From assembly GCF_000014965.1 (NCBI RefSeq), contig NC_008554.1, positions 1,910,001 to 1,974,000 of the forward strand: a DNA stretch of 64,000 nt, given 5' to 3'. The notes under the pieces are model-generated. The model had not been told where the DNA came from. It made no database searches and was given only the letters and a program-made list of their open reading frames with translations. Every line of letters starts with the position of its first letter. The stretch's first letter is position 1. The stretch comes from Syntrophobacter fumaroxidans MPOB. Its GTDB lineage: Bacteria; Desulfobacterota; Syntrophobacteria; Syntrophobacterales; Syntrophobacteraceae. Positions 41,473 through 49,880 of this stretch are shown one piece after another. The translations under genes and the position numbers were made by a program.

Positions 41473-42510
41473 ATGAGCAGCAGCAAACCTCGCATAGCCC
41501 TTACCATGGGCGATCCCTGTGGGGTCGGCCCCGACGTCATTGCACAGGCGCTCGCCTCCCCCACCCTCTTTGAGTGCTGCACGCCCATCGTCGTAGGGGA
41601 CCCGTCCGCTCTCCAAAGATCGATGGCCCTGAGCGGTGCGTCCAAGAAGGTCCTTGTCCTCCGGGAACCGGCGGAGCTTCCCGACGATCCCGGGTCCGAC
41701 CGCATCCCGCTGATCGCCCCGGTGGAGCTTTCCGGACGCGACATCGAGCACGGAAGACCGACCGCCGCGACCTGCGGGGCCGTCGTGCGATATATCGAGA
41801 GCGCCGTGGCTTTCGCCTTGGCGGGCCAGGTGCGAGGAGTCTGCACGGGGCCGATCAACAAAGCCCGCATGCACGAGCACGGTTTCGACTTTCCCGGCCA
41901 CACGGAATTCCTCCAGGCACTCACCGGTTCCCGGCGGGTCGTCATGATGCTTGCCGGCCCCAGGCTGAGGGTGTCCCTGGCCACCATTCATGAAGCCCTC
42001 GCGGATGTTCCGGCCCTCTTGAACGTCGAGATGCTGCGGGAGGTGATCCGGATCACGGCTGAAGCCCTGATCCGCGATTTCGGCCTGCAGGCCCCGCGCC
42101 TTGCGGTGGCGGGACTGAATCCGCATGCCGGAGAAGAAGGCCGGTTCGGAAGAGAAGAGATCGAGATCCTCCGGCCCGCAATAGAAAGCCTCCGCCCTCC
42201 GGGCCGCTGTACGGTCACCGGCCCGTACCCGGCCGATACCTTGTTCCAGCGGGCTCATGCGGGCGAATTCGATGCCGTCGTAGCCATGTACCACGACCAG
42301 GGCCTGGTGCCCATCAAGCTCGTTCACTTCTACGACGCGGTCAACGTCTCCCTCGGCCTCCCCATCGTCAGGACCTCGGTCGATCATGGAACGGCTTACG
42401 ATCTGGCGGGTACCGGCAGGGCCCATCCCGGAAGCCTGACCGCCGCCGTGCAGCTTGCTGCGTTGATGGCGCACAACCGGTTTGCCGCGGTTTCGCCGGT
42501 CGTACCCTGA
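41473..42510 (+). CDS. pdxA: 4-hydroxythreonine-4-phosphate dehydrogenase
   Basis: PdxA acts in the DXP-dependent route to pyridoxal phosphate, cofactor of HemL in this window. ATG 41473 gives [20 protein letters not shown] and 345 aa; the frame is open 58 codons further up across the end of nadA without homology. Metal-binding histidines are found in FPGHTEF, MYHDQGL and VDHGTAYD, the family's three sites. GGAAGGA lies about 12 bases before the start. It is sandwiched between nadA and uvrA, probably in one transcript. Confidence 0.94.
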
Positions 42511-42537
42511 ACGAAACGCTGCATTCCGTCCGAACAG

Positions 42538-45162
42538 ATGGCACCCATGGATCAGATCGTCATCAAAGGCGCCCGCGGGCACAACCTGAAAAACATCGAT
42601 CTGGAGCTTCCCAGAAACCGGTTCGTGGTCATCACCGGCGTCAGCGGTTCGGGAAAATCCTCGCTGGCCTTCGACACCCTTTTTTCCGAAGGCCGGCGCC
42701 GCTATGTCGAATCCCTCTCCACCCATGCGCGGCAGATGCTGCAGCGGCTCTCCGCTCCCCCCGTCGATGAAATCCGCGGACTGAGTCCCGCCATAGCCAT
42801 CGAACAGAAAGGATTGCCGCGCAATCCAAGGTCCACGGTCGGAACACTCACCGAAATCAACGACTATCTGCGGCTCCTGTATGCCCGCCTCTCCATCGCG
42901 CACTGTCCTTCCTGCGGACATCCCGTCCGAGCCCACACGGTGCCGCAAATGGTTCAGGAGGTATTGGCCGCATGGCCTTCCGGCAGCAGGCTCCTGATTG
43001 TAGCCCCCCTTGAACCCGTCCCTGCAAAGCATCTCCCGAAAGTTTTGCAGAAGCTGACAAGAGACGGCTTCGCCAGGATCAGGATGGATGACGTCGTCTT
43101 CGAGCTGGATCCCTTGCCGCTTCTTCCCCGGCGCGCTGAATTCCGCCTCGAAGTCGTCGTCGATCGCATCGTGCTCGACGAATCGAGGGCACGCAGGTTG
43201 ACCGACTCTTTCGAGGTTGCCGCCGGAATCGGTCGCGGCATGACCGGCGCAGTGCGCCTCGAGGGCGGCGAGATGCGCTTCAGCGAAGCTCACCGCTGCG
43301 TCGCCTGCGGATACGATGTGCCCAGGCCGACACCCAGCCTCTTTTCCTTTCACCATCCCCTGGGAACCTGCCCGGAATGCCGCGGTCTGGGTTTTCTGGA
43401 TCATACCGTTCCCGAGCCGGGCCGGCGGGTGAGGATTCGCGGGCCGGCAACCGGAACGGATGACGGGGACGCCGGAGTCGAGGAGGGGGATGGGGAGTCC
43501 CATCCCGGAAGGACAATCTGCCCGTCCTGCGGCGGATCGAGGCTCAATGGATCGGCACGGTCTTTTTTCCTGGGCGGCCTGGGCATCCACGAAGCGTGCG
43601 GGCTTCAGCTGCAGGCCGTGTTGGACTGGCTCGCGGACTTGAACCTCTCTTCCTCACAGGCGCTGATCGCGGATCGTCCCCTGCGGGAAATCATCGGCCG
43701 CTTGAACCACCTGCTCGAACTGGGACTGGCGTATCTCACCCTGGACCGCGCGGCCGACACACTTTCCGGCGGAGAGGCTCAGCGTATCCGTCTGGCGCAC
43801 CAGCTCAGTTCCTCGCTTTCCGGCGTGCTCTACGTGCTCGATGAACCCAGCATCGGTCTTCACCCCCGGGATCACCGGAAACTGCTCGACATTCTCTTCC
43901 GCCTGCGCGACGCGGGCAACAGCGTCATCGTGGTCGAGCACGACCGGCAGACCATCCTCGAGGCCGACCACGTGGTGGACATGGGGCCCGGAGCCGGAGC
44001 CGGCGGCGGGGAGGTGGTCTTTTCCGGCACTGCCGCCCAAATGCTCGAGCATCCCGATTCCTTGACCGGGAAGTACCTCTCCGGCCGCAAGGTCATATCC
44101 ATCCCGCCCAGACGGAAGCCTTTCGCTCGAGGCACACTCCAACTGCGCGGGGCGCGTGGGCACAACCTGAAAAACATCGACGTCGATTTCCCGCTGGGCT
44201 GCCTGATCTGTGTCACGGGGGTTTCGGGTTCGGGGAAAAGCACGCTTGTCCTGCACACACTTTACAGGGCGCTCGCCCGGCGACTTCACGGCAGCCGAAG
44301 CCCTGTCGCCCCTTTCGACACCCTCGGCAATGCCGAAGCCGTCGGGAAAATCCTTCTCATCGATCAGTCACCGCTGGGCAAGACGCCAAGATCCACCCCC
44401 GCCACCTATTCCGGCCTTTTCGACCACATCCGCCAGGTATTCTCGCAAGTGCCTGAAGCCCGCGCCCGAGGATACCGTCCGGCGCGGTTCTCCTTCAATG
44501 CCAAGGGGGGCCGCTGTGAAGCCTGCAAGGGAGAAGGCCTTCAGCGGATCGAAATGTACTTCCTGCCCGACGTCTACGTCACTTGCCCGGTCTGCGGCGG
44601 AACGCGCTACGGCAACGACACCCTGGACATCCTTTTCAAGGGGCATTCCATCGCCTCCGTGCTCGACATGACCGTGCACGAAGCGGTCGTTTTGTTTGAG
44701 AACTTCACCGCCATCCGCGCCAAGCTCGATACCCTCATTGAAGTGGGCCTCGGATACCTTCGGCTCGGGCAGCCGGCCAACACTTTGTCGGGCGGTGAAG
44801 CACAACGCGTCAAACTGGCCGCGGAACTCGGCGTCAAGGGAATCGGAAGGGCGCTCTACATCCTCGACGAACCCACTACCGGCTTGCATTTCGAAGACAT
44901 CGAGCGGCTGCTGCACGTGCTCCAGAGGCTGGTCGACCTCGGCCACACGGTGATTCTTATCGAACATCATCCCGACGTGGTCAAGACAGCCGACTACGTG
45001 ATCGATTTGGGCCCTGAAGGAGGAGAGCAAGGCGGGTATCTCATCGGAGCCGGCAGCCCGGAGGAGCTTTCCACGGTTGAATCTTCCTTTACCGGCCGTT
45101 ACCTGAGGGAGGTTTTGAAACGAACTTCCGTTCCGGAAGGTAAACTTGACGGGAGGGAATGA
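42538..45162 (+). CDS. uvrA: UvrA excinuclease ATPase, short variant
   Basis: UvrA is the damage-recognition ATPase of nucleotide excision repair. Two ABC modules are present: Walker A GVSGSGKS at 34-41 and again in the second half, with two LSGGEAQR signatures. Zinc pairs CPSCG, CVACG/CPEC, CPSCGG and CEAC/CPVCGG are seen. The UvrB-binding part with [12 protein letters not shown] and NPRSTVGT is intact. At 874 aa it is about 65 shorter than usual: after the CPECRGLG zinc module only ~35 acidic, Gly-rich residues precede CPSCGG, where E. coli has over 100. It may be a second uvrA paralogue or a lineage-specific form. Confidence 0.88.
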   Translation: MAPMDQIVIKGARGHNLKNIDLELPRNRFVVITGVSGSGKSSLAFDTLFSEGRRRYVESLSTHARQMLQRLSAPPVDEIRGLSPAIAIEQKGLPRNPRSTVGTLTEINDYLRLLYARLSIAHCPSCGHPVRAHTVPQMVQEVLAAWPSGSRLLIVAPLEPVPAKHLPKVLQKLTRDGFARIRMDDVVFELDPLPLLPRRAEFRLEVVVDRIVLDESRARRLTDSFEVAAGIGRGMTGAVRLEGGEMRFSEAHRCVACGYDVPRPTPSLFSFHHPLGTCPECRGLGFLDHTVPEPGRRVRIRGPATGTDDGDAGVEEGDGESHPGRTICPSCGGSRLNGSARSFFLGGLGIHEACGLQLQAVLDWLADLNLSSSQALIADRPLREIIGRLNHLLELGLAYLTLDRAADTLSGGEAQRIRLAHQLSSSLSGVLYVLDEPSIGLHPRDHRKLLDILFRLRDAGNSVIVVEHDRQTILEADHVVDMGPGAGAGGGEVVFSGTAAQMLEHPDSLTGKYLSGRKVISIPPRRKPFARGTLQLRGARGHNLKNIDVDFPLGCLICVTGVSGSGKSTLVLHTLYRALARRLHGSRSPVAPFDTLGNAEAVGKILLIDQSPLGKTPRSTPATYSGLFDHIRQVFSQVPEARARGYRPARFSFNAKGGRCEACKGEGLQRIEMYFLPDVYVTCPVCGGTRYGNDTLDILFKGHSIASVLDMTVHEAVVLFENFTAIRAKLDTLIEVGLGYLRLGQPANTLSGGEAQRVKLAAELGVKGIGRALYILDEPTTGLHFEDIERLLHVLQRLVDLGHTVILIEHHPDVVKTADYVIDLGPEGGEQGGYLIGAGSPEELSTVESSFTGRYLREVLKRTSVPEGKLDGRE

Positions 45163-45451
45163 TGTTTTCCCCATGCGCCATCCGACCGGCGCACCCCTGC
45201 GGAGGAATTCCGCGACGCGGAGACATGGCTCGGCACGCCCGCCGCACAGCCCGACGAGCCGGTGTCGCGTGGTTTTACCGTGAATTGGGTTGAAAGATTT
45301 GTGAAAGCGGGGACGAGCCCCTCAGTCTTCCGCGATCGTCGATGAGCGGCCACTCGTTCCCGGGCAGGAGAAGTTCGGCCATACCCGCCCATCCGGCGAA
45401 CGATCCGATTGATTTTCCGGGGAAACGTTTCAAGAAGAGCGATTGGCTGAA

Positions 45452-46084
45452 TCAGCTTCCGAAAGAGAGATGGTAAGCGATGGAATCGAGCTTTATCGTG
45501 AAATCGACATTCTCCACATGGCAGCAGTCCGGAACCTGAATCTGCACGGGCGCGAAATTCAAGATGCCGTTTATACCGGCCAGCACCAGTTGATTGGCCA
45601 CACTTTGCGCCTCGCTCGCCGGAGTGGTGATGATCCCCACGTGCACTTCGCGTTCCTTGATGACGTCTTCAAGCTCATCGACGTGATTGATGACCAGACC
45701 GTTGGGCAGTCGCTTCCCGACTTTCTGGGGATCGACATCGAAGGCCGCGGTGAACATGTATCCGTGCTTGATGAAATTACCATGCCGGATGAGCGCCGAT
45801 CCCAGGTTCCCCAGCCCCACCATGGCCAGGTTCCACGGGCGGTTGAGACCGAGGATTTCCTTGATCTGATTGACCAGTTCGTTCACCCGGTAACCGACTC
45901 CCCTCACCCCGAATTCGCCGAAGTACGCGAGGTCTTTGCGAATCTGCGCGGGATTGACTCCGCATTGCTTGGCCAACCTCTCCGAGGAGATCACATCCAC
46001 ATCGTCTTCCAGCAATTCCTGCAGAGTCCGCATGTAAATCGAGAGTCTGATGATGGTAGCCATTGGAATTTTGGCAAATTTCAT
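45452..46084 (-). CDS. rex: Redox-sensing transcriptional repressor Rex
   Basis: Rex senses the NADH/NAD ratio and represses anaerobic energy genes when NAD dominates. I take the ATG ending at 46084 (MKFAKIPMATIIRLSIYMRT), after TTGAGG, giving 210 aa. An N-terminal winged helix with GVNPAQIRKDLAYFGEFGVR is followed by a Rossmann fold with GLGNLG at 90-95, and the C-terminal swap helix ends YHLSFGS. It lies downstream of atpZ-atpI-atpB-atpE. A perfect Rex-type palindrome lies 78 bases upstream, so autoregulation is likely. In Desulfovibrio the rex and atp genes are also neighbours. Confidence 0.95.
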   Translation of the reverse strand: MKFAKIPMATIIRLSIYMRTLQELLEDDVDVISSERLAKQCGVNPAQIRKDLAYFGEFGVRGVGYRVNELVNQIKEILGLNRPWNLAMVGLGNLGSALIRHGNFIKHGYMFTAAFDVDPQKVGKRLPNGLVINHVDELEDVIKEREVHVGIITTPASEAQSVANQLVLAGINGILNFAPVQIQVPDCCHVENVDFTIKLDSIAYHLSFGS

Positions 46085-46161
46085 TCCCGACCTCAAGAGA
46101 CAAGCCGCTGGATTTGCGAATGACCAGCAGCTTTGCGCGGTGAAGATATTCAGCGCAATTG

Positions 46162-46177
46162 TGTGATATAATTCACA
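46162..46177 (-). promoter_or_regulatory. Predicted Rex operator upstream of rex
   Basis: TGTGATATAATTCACA is a perfect TGTGA-N6-TCACA inverted repeat, matching the core of the Rex consensus TTGTGAAATATTTCACAA. It lies 78 bases before the rex start and just after the atp operon terminator, where the rex promoter should be. Confidence 0.65.
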
Positions 46178-46188
46178 TTGCTCGGCCC

Positions 46189-46209
46189 AAAAAAAAGCCC
46201 GAAGGCTTT
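46189..46209 (-). terminator. Intrinsic terminator of the atp operon
   Basis: On the - strand AAAGCC (46209-46204), a TTCG loop and GGCTTT (46199-46194) form a six-bp hairpin continuing into eight T residues (46196-46189). It lies after atpE and before the rex operator. Confidence 0.75.
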
Positions 46210-46221
46210 CCGTAATCAGAC

Positions 46222-46250
46222 CCGGGGGCGGGTTTGAATCCCGCCCCCGG
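46222..46250. repeat. GC-rich hairpin resembling a tRNA T-arm
   Basis: An 11-bp perfect stem (46222-46232 with 46240-46250, CCGGGGGCGGG/CCCGCCCCCGG) encloses a seven-base loop TTTGAAT, which is close to a tRNA T-loop (TTCGAAT). No matching acceptor, D or anticodon arms are found, so it is not a complete tRNA. It lies between atpE and its T-tailed terminator and may add to termination or mRNA stability. Confidence 0.6.
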
Positions 46251-46270
46251 TACACGATTTCACAGCCGGG

Positions 46271-46642
46271 TTATTTGCCCAGACCCACAAAACCCTGCAT
46301 CGCGGTGGACACGGGGTTCGCGTAGATGAGGATCAGAGAAACAACCAGGGCGTAGATCGAGAGGGACTCGATCATGGCCAGACCGATCAGCATGGTAACC
46401 GTAACCTTGCCGGAAGCCTCGGGATTGCGGGCGATGCCTTCGACCGCGCCACGAACCGCCATGCCCTGGCCGATACCGCAACCGAAAGCGGCGATCGCGA
46501 TGCCGAAACCGGCGGCAACAGCGGAGTAAACGAAGAACTGCACACCGGCTGCCTTTTCACCACCACCCGCCTCAGCGGCGAAAGCGGCGGCAGTCAACCC
46601 GAGGACCAACAACGTCGTAAAAAGCGTAACTTTCCTGGACAT
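46271..46642 (-). CDS. atpE: ATP synthase F0 subunit c
   Basis: Subunit c forms the rotating ring of the F-type ATP synthase. The 123-aa product has an N-terminal hydrophobic leader ([20 protein letters not shown], then FAAEAGGG) ahead of the usual two-helix hairpin, longer than the ~80 aa of most c subunits; it may be a cleaved signal. The ion site has Gln59, Glu92, Ser93 and Tyr97, spaced exactly as Gln32, Glu65, Ser66 and Tyr70 of the Na+-driven Ilyobacter c ring. Leu94 replaces the Thr. It follows atpB and precedes a terminator. Confidence 0.95.
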   Translation of the reverse strand: MSRKVTLFTTLLVLGLTAAAFAAEAGGGEKAAGVQFFVYSAVAAGFGIAIAAFGCGIGQGMAVRGAVEGIARNPEASGKVTVTMLIGLAMIESLSIYALVVSLILIYANPVSTAMQGFVGLGK

Positions 46643-46730
46643 TTAGAAAAACCTCCTTGTTTGTTTGAAACAGTGCCTCGAAACCACAACCAATATGTCG
46701 AACGGCCTTCCTCCAACCCTAACCGCCAGT

Positions 46731-47450
46731 TTAATGCGCGTGTTCGATCGCTCCGGCGAAATACATCATGGACAGCAGGCAGAAAATGAATGCCTGGATG
46801 AATCCGGTGAACAATCCCAGGAACATCATCGGCAGGGGCGCCAGGTAGAAACCGGCCAGGAAAAACAGAATCCCCAGCACCAGCTCTTCTCCGAACACGT
46901 TCCCGAAAAGACGGATGGAGAGGCTGAGCACACGGGCGATGTGACCGATGATTTCAATGGGCATGATGAGCGGAGTCAGCCACCAGACGGGCCCCATAAA
47001 ATGCTTGATGTACTTGACGCCGTGGAATTTGATGCCGATCACGTGCGTGAACACCACCGAGATCAGCGCACAGGCCGCCGTCGTATTGATGTTCGCCGTG
47101 GGAGAGAAGAACCCCGGAATCATGCCGAGGTAGTTGCTGAAAAGGATAAACATCCCGAGGGACGCGATCAGGGGGAACACGAAACGTCCCTCCTCCCCGG
47201 TGATCGAGATCATGAAATCCTCGATGCCGGTGATCACGACTTCAAAAAAGTTCTGAGCGCCCTTGGGCACCATTTCGAGGCCCTTGGCGGCCATACTGCC
47301 CAAGCCGAGCAGAACCAGCATGACCACCCACGTGTAGGTCACATGAGGCTGAAGCAGGAAATCTCCAAAGGACTTGGCCTGCTCCGGGCCAACCACGTGA
47401 AGGCCCAGCTTCTCAAACAGCAGATTCAAGAAAAGAATCGGGTGTTCCAT
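46731..47450 (-). CDS. atpB: ATP synthase F0 subunit a
   Basis: Subunit a holds the two half-channels for ions and the arginine that drives c-ring rotation. The 239-aa product starts MEHPILFLNLLFEKLG. The essential Arg lies in LSLSIRLFGNVFGEEL, and the C-terminal segment GFIQAFIFCLLSMMYFAGAI is typical. It has five to six membrane helices. The gene is four bases after atpI and 88 bases before atpE. Subunit b and all F1 genes are absent here, so the ATP synthase genes are split between loci. Confidence 0.95.
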   Translation of the reverse strand: MEHPILFLNLLFEKLGLHVVGPEQAKSFGDFLLQPHVTYTWVVMLVLLGLGSMAAKGLEMVPKGAQNFFEVVITGIEDFMISITGEEGRFVFPLIASLGMFILFSNYLGMIPGFFSPTANINTTAACALISVVFTHVIGIKFHGVKYIKHFMGPVWWLTPLIMPIEIIGHIARVLSLSIRLFGNVFGEELVLGILFFLAGFYLAPLPMMFLGLFTGFIQAFIFCLLSMMYFAGAIEHAH

Positions 47451-47453
47451 AAC

Positions 47454-47855
47454 TCAGCTTTCCCCCTTTTTTGCCAGCAACACCAATAGTTCCAGCCCTC
47501 CAACCAGAAATATGCTCAAAACCACCACGGACAGCCCAACCACAAAAGCAATGGGGTTCGCCCATCCGTAATACATGACCACGAACACCAGGAACAACGT
47601 CGCCAGGAAACGCAGGTAGTAACTGGCGAAGAGCCCTGCTTTGCCCGGAATCCTGCCGGGCACCAGGAACGCCCGCCTGAGCTGCCACTTGAGCACCTGG
47701 AAGCTCAAGATGACGATGACTCCACCCAGAAACACGCCAAGAGCCATCCGGGCATCATAAAGAACCCACGCCCCAAGCGTCGCGGCCGCCAGCAGGATGG
47801 CGCCGACCCGCTCGATGCGCCGCACAAGCCTTTCACCTGCCAGTGTGTCCCCCAC
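47454..47855 (-). CDS. atpI: ATP synthase subunit I family protein
   Basis: This 133-aa protein has four hydrophobic segments and resembles AtpI, an assembly factor proposed to help c-ring formation. It starts with GTG at 47855 (MGDTLAGERLVRRIERVGAI), overlapping the TAG stop of atpZ by one base, and ends four bases before atpB. The conserved part is YYLRFLATLFLVFVVMYYGW. Sequence conservation in this family is low, so the name rests largely on size, topology and position. Confidence 0.78.
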   Translation of the reverse strand: MGDTLAGERLVRRIERVGAILLAAATLGAWVLYDARMALGVFLGGVIVILSFQVLKWQLRRAFLVPGRIPGKAGLFASYYLRFLATLFLVFVVMYYGWANPIAFVVGLSVVVLSIFLVGGLELLVLLAKKGES

Positions 47856-48094
47856 TACTTGCCGGAGCCCTTTTCGTCTTCCTTACGCTGCTTCACCGCA
47901 AACCGATAATAGTTGAGAAAACCGGCAGCGATTCCGAACACGAGAAAAATCAAAGTGAGCAACGGTGAGGAGTCAAACGTTTTATCCAGCCAGCGGCCAA
48001 AGAGAATACCGATGAAAATCGACAAAACGAACTGAAGCCCCACTGAGCTGGCGTCCGCCAGCTGCCTTAGATATTTCCTGTTTTCTTCCTTCAA
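47855..48094 (-). CDS. atpZ: AtpZ/AtpI small membrane protein of ATP synthase cluster
   Basis: The 79-aa product has two membrane helices with the family pattern SVGLQFVLSIFIGILFGRWL, then a polar turn DKTFDSSP and LLTLIFLVFGIAAGFLN. Such proteins head ATP synthase operons and are thought to aid F0 assembly or ion (Mg/Ca) supply. It is the first gene of the cluster, starting at the ATG ending at 48094 with AAGGAAG upstream. Its stop overlaps the atpI start. A Rex-like palindrome lies 11 to 28 bases upstream of its start codon. Confidence 0.82.
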   Translation of the reverse strand: MKEENRKYLRQLADASSVGLQFVLSIFIGILFGRWLDKTFDSSPLLTLIFLVFGIAAGFLNYYRFAVKQRKEDEKGSGK

Positions 48095-48104
48095 GGGCTC
48101 ATCT

Positions 48105-48122
48105 CGTGTAAATGTTCACACG
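48105..48122 (-). promoter_or_regulatory. Imperfect Rex-like palindrome before atpZ
   Basis: CGTGTAAATGTTCACACG is an 18-bp inverted repeat with two mismatched pairs. Aligned one base earlier it matches the Rex consensus TTGTGAAATATTTCACAA at 12 of 18 positions, including TTCACA. It sits in the atpZ leader. Confidence 0.45.
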
Positions 48123-48124
48123 CA

Positions 48125-48153
48125 TGCCTATCACACTACCCCCTGCGCGTCAA
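48125..48153 (-). promoter_or_regulatory. Candidate promoter of the atp cluster
   Basis: On the - strand TTGACG (48153-48148, 5 of 6 matches) lies 17 bases before TAGGCA (48130-48125, weak). It overlaps or abuts the Rex-like palindrome, the expected layout for repression. Confidence 0.38.
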
Positions 48154-48169
48154 CGGCTATTTTCACGGA

Positions 48170-49471
48170 TTAAAATGCACAAAGCTCCTTGACCCGCACG
48201 AATGCATTTCCGGCCGCTTCGATGGTGAAATCCAGATCTTTGCTTTCGTGCGCCATGCTCAAAAAGAACGCTTCGAACTGTGCCGGCGCGAAGTACACCC
48301 CCCGGTTCAACATCTCCCGGAAGAAGACGGCGTAGGCATCCGTGTTGGAGGCGAGGGCCGACGCGAAGTCGAAAACGGGCTCGGAAGTGAAGAAGCCGCA
48401 CCCCAGGGAGGCGATCCGGCTGGTGAATACCGGCACCCCGGCGGCCCCGGCCGCCTCATTGAGTCCATCGACCAGATGGTTCGTCTTCTCTTCCAGGGAC
48501 TCATACACCCCGTCCTCGCAGAGCAGGTCGAGCGTGGCGAGCCCGGCCGCCATGGCCAGGGGGTTCCCGGAGAGCGTCCCTGCCTGGTAAACGTTGCCCA
48601 CGGGAGCCATCTTCATCATGATGTCGCGTCTTCCCCCATAGGCCCCCACCGGGAGACCCCCGCCGATGATCTTTCCCAGGCAGGTGAGATCGGGGGTGAC
48701 CCCGAAGAATTCCTGTGCTCCTCCGCGAGCGAGCCGGAACCCCGTAATGACCTCATCGAAGATCAGCAGCGCCCCGTGCTTGTCGCAAAGCTTGCGCAGC
48801 CCCTCCAGGAATCCCGGCCTGGGAAGCACCAATCCCATGTTGGCCGCGACCGGTTCCAGGATGATGGCGGCGATCCGGTCCCCGTCCCGCTCCATGACGC
48901 TCTCGACTTCATCGAGGTCGTTGTACGAGAGGGGGATGGTGTGGCGCACGACTTCCTCGGGAACTCCCGGCGACCCGGGGATTCCGAAGGTGGCCAGCCC
49001 GGACCCGGCCTTGACCAGCAGGCAATCTCCGTGCCCGTGGTAGCAGCCGTTGAATTTGATGATGCCGGGCCTTCCGGTATACCCCCTCGCCAGCCGGATA
49101 GCGCTCATCGTGGCCTCGGTGCCCGAGTTCACCATCCGCACCATCTCGATGGACGGCACCATCTCCACCACCTTGCGGGCCATCCGCACTTCGATCTCCG
49201 TGGGGATACCGTAGGAAGTCCCCTTTTCCACCGCCGCGCGCACCGCTTCCACCACCGCCGGGTGAGCGTGCCCGACAATCAGGGGACCCCAGGAAGCCAC
49301 AAAGTCCACATAGCGGTTGCCGTCCTCGTCCCACAAATAACAGCCCTTGGCTTCCCGGATAAAGATGGGGTTCGTGCCGACGGCCCGCCCCGAGCGCACC
49401 GGGCTGTTGACGCCCCCGGGAATGAACCGGCCGGCGTCTTCATAGAGAAGGTTGGATCGATCTCTCGTCAT
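48170..49471 (-). CDS. hemL: Glutamate-1-semialdehyde 2,1-aminomutase
   Basis: HemL is the PLP enzyme converting glutamate-1-semialdehyde to 5-aminolevulinate, following HemA (29392-30777). The ATG ending at 49471 (MTRDRSNLLYEDAGRFIPGG) gives 433 aa; a 38-codon upstream extension is not supported. VNSGTEATMSAIRLAR binds PLP phosphate, FDEVITGFR carries the cofactor Asp, and the Lys in CLGKIIGGGLPVGAYGG is the Schiff-base residue. It ends just upstream of the atp cluster on the same strand, but the candidate atp promoter between them suggests separate control. Confidence 0.96.
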   Translation of the reverse strand: MTRDRSNLLYEDAGRFIPGGVNSPVRSGRAVGTNPIFIREAKGCYLWDEDGNRYVDFVASWGPLIVGHAHPAVVEAVRAAVEKGTSYGIPTEIEVRMARKVVEMVPSIEMVRMVNSGTEATMSAIRLARGYTGRPGIIKFNGCYHGHGDCLLVKAGSGLATFGIPGSPGVPEEVVRHTIPLSYNDLDEVESVMERDGDRIAAIILEPVAANMGLVLPRPGFLEGLRKLCDKHGALLIFDEVITGFRLARGGAQEFFGVTPDLTCLGKIIGGGLPVGAYGGRRDIMMKMAPVGNVYQAGTLSGNPLAMAAGLATLDLLCEDGVYESLEEKTNHLVDGLNEAAGAAGVPVFTSRIASLGCGFFTSEPVFDFASALASNTDAYAVFFREMLNRGVYFAPAQFEAFFLSMAHESKDLDFTIEAAGNAFVRVKELCAF

Positions 49472-49880
49472 CAGTTTCTCGCTTCCTCCCCGCGCATAAA
49501 GGTCCCGGGGCCGGGAACTGCGGCGCATCCCGTCCCGGGGAGCCTGAACGGAGGGTGACTTGATGTGAGCGATTCCATGGCTCAAAGCGCCGATCCGGGC
49601 AGGCGCAAAGCCCGCTCCCGCGAAAGGCCGACCAGTCGGTCGGGCAAGGGCAAGGCCTGCCCCCTCGCGGTGAATCGCGCTTTCCCCGCCCCGTGGCAGG
49701 AAACGCTCAATTCAGATACAAATCCGGGGAGTCAAACTCCCCGCTTTGGGTTTCAGACCGAGGTGCGTTCAAGATGACAAAACACCTGCCCGTCAGACGT
49801 AGGTCACGCGGGCGGAGATGCCCTCCCTACGGGACCGGGTCCGTTCAGGCATGCCGCGCCCGCTTTTTTCCGAGATGCTT
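49472..49880. other. Intergenic between rng and hemL
   Basis: These 409 bases should contain the hemL promoter. No box pair, terminator or gene is convincing; the open frames on both strands look like GC-rich chance frames. Confidence 0.45.

Noticed and set aside
41275-43590. A 771-codon frame antisense to nadA, pdxA and uvrA
   Set aside because: It crosses three real genes and shows no recognisable domain.
46205-46260. A possible complete tRNA gene around the TTTGAAT loop
   Set aside because: Only a T-arm-like hairpin can be drawn; no acceptor, D or anticodon arm pairs, and the stem is 11 bp instead of 5.
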